15,431 nucleotides of DNA from Fidelibacterota bacterium (lineage in GTDB: Bacteria > Fidelibacterota > Marinisomatia > Marinisomatales > CAZVFT01), in the NCBI GenBank assembly GCA_014381485.1, contig JACNLN010000031.1, forward strand, positions 1-15,431, read 5' to 3'. Below, piece by piece: positions 13,950-15,431 of this stretch. A model generated the notes under the pieces. It saw only the letters and a list, made by a program, of their open reading frames with translations, was not told where the DNA came from and searched no databases. Made by a program: the position numbers and the translations under genes. Position 1 is the first letter of the stretch. Every line of letters starts with the position of its first letter.

Positions 13950-15375
13950 TTCTAAGAATTTGTTCTTCTGTGGTTGAAATGTCAATGATTTGTGATCCTT
14001 CTGATGGTGGAAGTGTGCCGGCATTGATTATCAGGTCTATTTCGAATCCAAATTCCTTAATAATTTTGTAAGGATTATTGATAGCTTTTTCTCCCGTTCT
14101 ATTGACACTGGTACTCGTAATGGGATATCCCAAATTCCTCACCAATTCTGTGGGAAAAGAGTACGCAGGCAATCGGATACCCACTGTTTCATTATTACCA
14201 AGAAGAAGAGGTGAGATATCTGACTTGACTGCAGGAAGAATGAAAGTCACTTTCCCCGGGAGCTGGGTATCTAAGTATGTTTTTTTTCCATTCGGGATTT
14301 TGGCGTACTGCTGAAGCATTGTCAGGTCGGACACAACGATGCTCCAGGGTCCACCTCGACCTTTTATTCGGCATAAACGTTGCACAGCTTTACTATTTCT
14401 GACGTCAACACCAAATCCGTACAGGGTATCGGTGGGATATGCGATGATTCCCCCTTTCCGAATTGTATCCGCAGCTTTTTGTATGGCATCTGGTTGATTG
14501 ACATTAACCCGGTGGCATGACGGTTTTTTGGTTTTCCATCGACGGTGGAACCAGAAATATTGTTCGGGGAACAACCGGATTTTATCTTCAAGATGTGAAG
14601 TAAAACTCTGTGTAATATTGAAAATGTCATTTTCTCCCTCGACGGAGATTGGTTCAATATCGATGACGTATGTATGCTTATTCTCATAGTGACAGGTGAT
14701 AAAAACAATGGGAGCTCCAGTTGCAAGATGAAATCTGGCTGCTCCTTTGGCTGTGGATGCTGGCTGCCCAAAAAAATCAACAAATACACCACGATATTTC
14801 TGATCTTGATCGCTCACAAGTCCGAGGATTTTTCCTTGATTTAATACGTCATACATCTTTTCAAGGGAGGATCTTCGGTCAATGTGTTGAATTCCGCTCA
14901 GTTCCCTCTGTTTCAGGAAGAATTTATTTGCACCAAGGTTCTTTTGTCGAAAGGCGACTCCTTTGAAGGCATACCTATTGTAACCAAGCCAGGATGCCAG
15001 CATTTCCCACGAACCGAAGTGACCTGTAACGAGGACAACTCCTTTTCCCTGATGTAGAGCGTCATCCAAAATGTTTTTACCGTGAACGATAATATGTGCG
15101 GTGTGGTAACTGTTTGGAAGTGACATAAACTGGATAAAATTACGGGCAAAGAAAAGGGTGCATTTTTTCAATATCTCGTCCCGATATGCCTGTGATTTCT
15201 TTGGAAGGGCTAATTGGAGGTTGCCCTGGGCTTGATCCTTTCTCACTGGATAATGATAATACGCCAACCTTGCAATTCGTATGGCTAATTTGTCTCGCCC
15301 CTCTCGTGACATCAAACTTAACCATTTCGAAAGAATAGACAGTACAATGTAAGTTATTTGGTGACTGAGTTTCAT
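13933..15375 (-). CDS. LpxL-type acyltransferase fused to TsaC/Sua5 threonylcarbamoyl-AMP synthase
   Basis: 480 aa, two domains normally made as separate proteins. Residues 1-285 match lipid A late acyltransferases (LpxL/HtrB superfamily): an N-terminal hydrophobic helix (ITYIVLSILSKWL), the HX4E catalytic motif at H119-E124 (GHFGSWEM), GLVSDQD at 185-191, KGAARFHLATGAPI, and EQYFWFHRRWKT at 271-282. Residues 290-470 match the YrdC/Sua5 fold, which makes threonylcarbamoyl-AMP for the t6A modification of tRNA: IIAYPTDTLYGFGVD (310-324), IKGRGGPWSIVVSDL, LPGKVTFIL, GIRLPAYSFP, and STSVNRTGEKAINNP. No ATG, GTG or TTG lies in the linker (about 281-305), so TsaC appears to be made only as the fusion. 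The ATG at 15375 has a poor Shine-Dalgarno. Both domains look intact. Confidence 0.9.
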   Translation of the reverse strand: MKLSHQITYIVLSILSKWLSLMSREGRDKLAIRIARLAYYHYPVRKDQAQGNLQLALPKKSQAYRDEILKKCTLFFARNFIQFMSLPNSYHTAHIIVHGKNILDDALHQGKGVVLVTGHFGSWEMLASWLGYNRYAFKGVAFRQKNLGANKFFLKQRELSGIQHIDRRSSLEKMYDVLNQGKILGLVSDQDQKYRGVFVDFFGQPASTAKGAARFHLATGAPIVFITCHYENKHTYVIDIEPISVEGENDIFNITQSFTSHLEDKIRLFPEQYFWFHRRWKTKKPSCHRVNVNQPDAIQKAADTIRKGGIIAYPTDTLYGFGVDVRNSKAVQRLCRIKGRGGPWSIVVSDLTMLQQYAKIPNGKKTYLDTQLPGKVTFILPAVKSDISPLLLGNNETVGIRLPAYSFPTELVRNLGYPITSTSVNRTGEKAINNPYKIIKEFGFEIDLIINAGTLPPSEGSQIIDISTTEEQILRNGDTG

Positions 15376-15405
15376 ATGTTTGCGAGAGTTCCCATAAAAA
15401 TAGCT

Positions 15406-15411
15406 ATTGTA
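15406..15411 (-). promoter_or_regulatory. Possible -10 box for the minus-strand unit
   Basis: Read on the minus strand, TACAAT lies about 30 nt upstream of the acyltransferase-TsaC start and matches five of six consensus bases. The -35 region would fall at or beyond the window edge, so this cannot be confirmed. Confidence 0.2.
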
Positions 15412-15431
15412 TTCTTGTAACTTAGGTAATT

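Noticed and set aside
14364..14792. Second minus-strand frame inside the acyltransferase-TsaC gene, as a sign of a frameshift
   Set aside because: The main frame already contains all motifs of both domains without a break; the alternative frame has no recognisable motif.
1..15431. tRNA, rRNA, riboswitch or CRISPR loci
   Set aside because: No cloverleaf, rRNA core sequence, known riboswitch core or spaced direct repeat array was seen on either strand by eye.

Overview
The window is an AT-rich stretch of a diderm (Gram-negative) bacterial chromosome built around an outer-membrane biogenesis operon. Three things suggest the FCB group (Bacteroidota and relatives): the single-chain LpxC-FabZ fusion, the order uppS-bamA-skp-lpxD-lpxC/fabZ-lpxA, and a cysteine-free Mrp ATPase. 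A candidate phylum such as Fidelibacterota (Marinimicrobia) is plausible, but that placement is inference; there is no rRNA gene here.

Layout. Positions 1-50 hold a strong rho-independent terminator. An Mrp-type P-loop ATPase (73-1242) and an unrecognised eight-helix membrane protein (1318-2091) follow. The main block then runs on the plus strand: uppS (2334-3107), bamA (3104-5479), a 440-bp inserted element carrying a degenerate four-helix-bundle gene (5547-5986), skp (6040-6564), lpxD (6577-7599), lpxC/fabZ (7601-9001), lpxA (9138-9908), a secreted or outer-membrane protein of unknown function (about 9877-10650), dxr (10670-11818) and rseP (11974-13149). On the minus strand, converging on rseP, lie a LpxL-type acyltransferase fused to a TsaC/Sua5 domain (15375-13933) and a DUF3108-type exported protein (13949-13218).

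The genes work together. Dxr starts the MEP isoprenoid pathway and UppS makes the undecaprenyl carrier lipid. LpxA, LpxC, LpxD and the LpxL-like enzyme build lipid A, while FabZ supplies hydroxyacyl-chain metabolism. Skp and BamA chaperone and insert outer-membrane proteins, and RseP is the intramembrane protease of envelope stress control.

The most interesting signals sit on top of this ordinary operon. (1) The element between bamA and skp has 9-bp terminal inverted repeats and a perfect 8-bp flanking direct repeat, so it moved in as a unit. (2) Mrp lacks all cysteines; its Fe-S loop is replaced by a segment resembling a carboxypeptidase-regulatory-like beta domain. (3) An acyltransferase is fused to a tRNA t6A synthesis domain with no internal start. 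(4) Two 60-bp repeats, 58/60 identical and 9.7 kb apart, fold on paper into a three-way junction; one copy abuts and probably supplies the rseP ribosome binding site. (5) A nested palindrome lies between lpxC/fabZ and lpxA.
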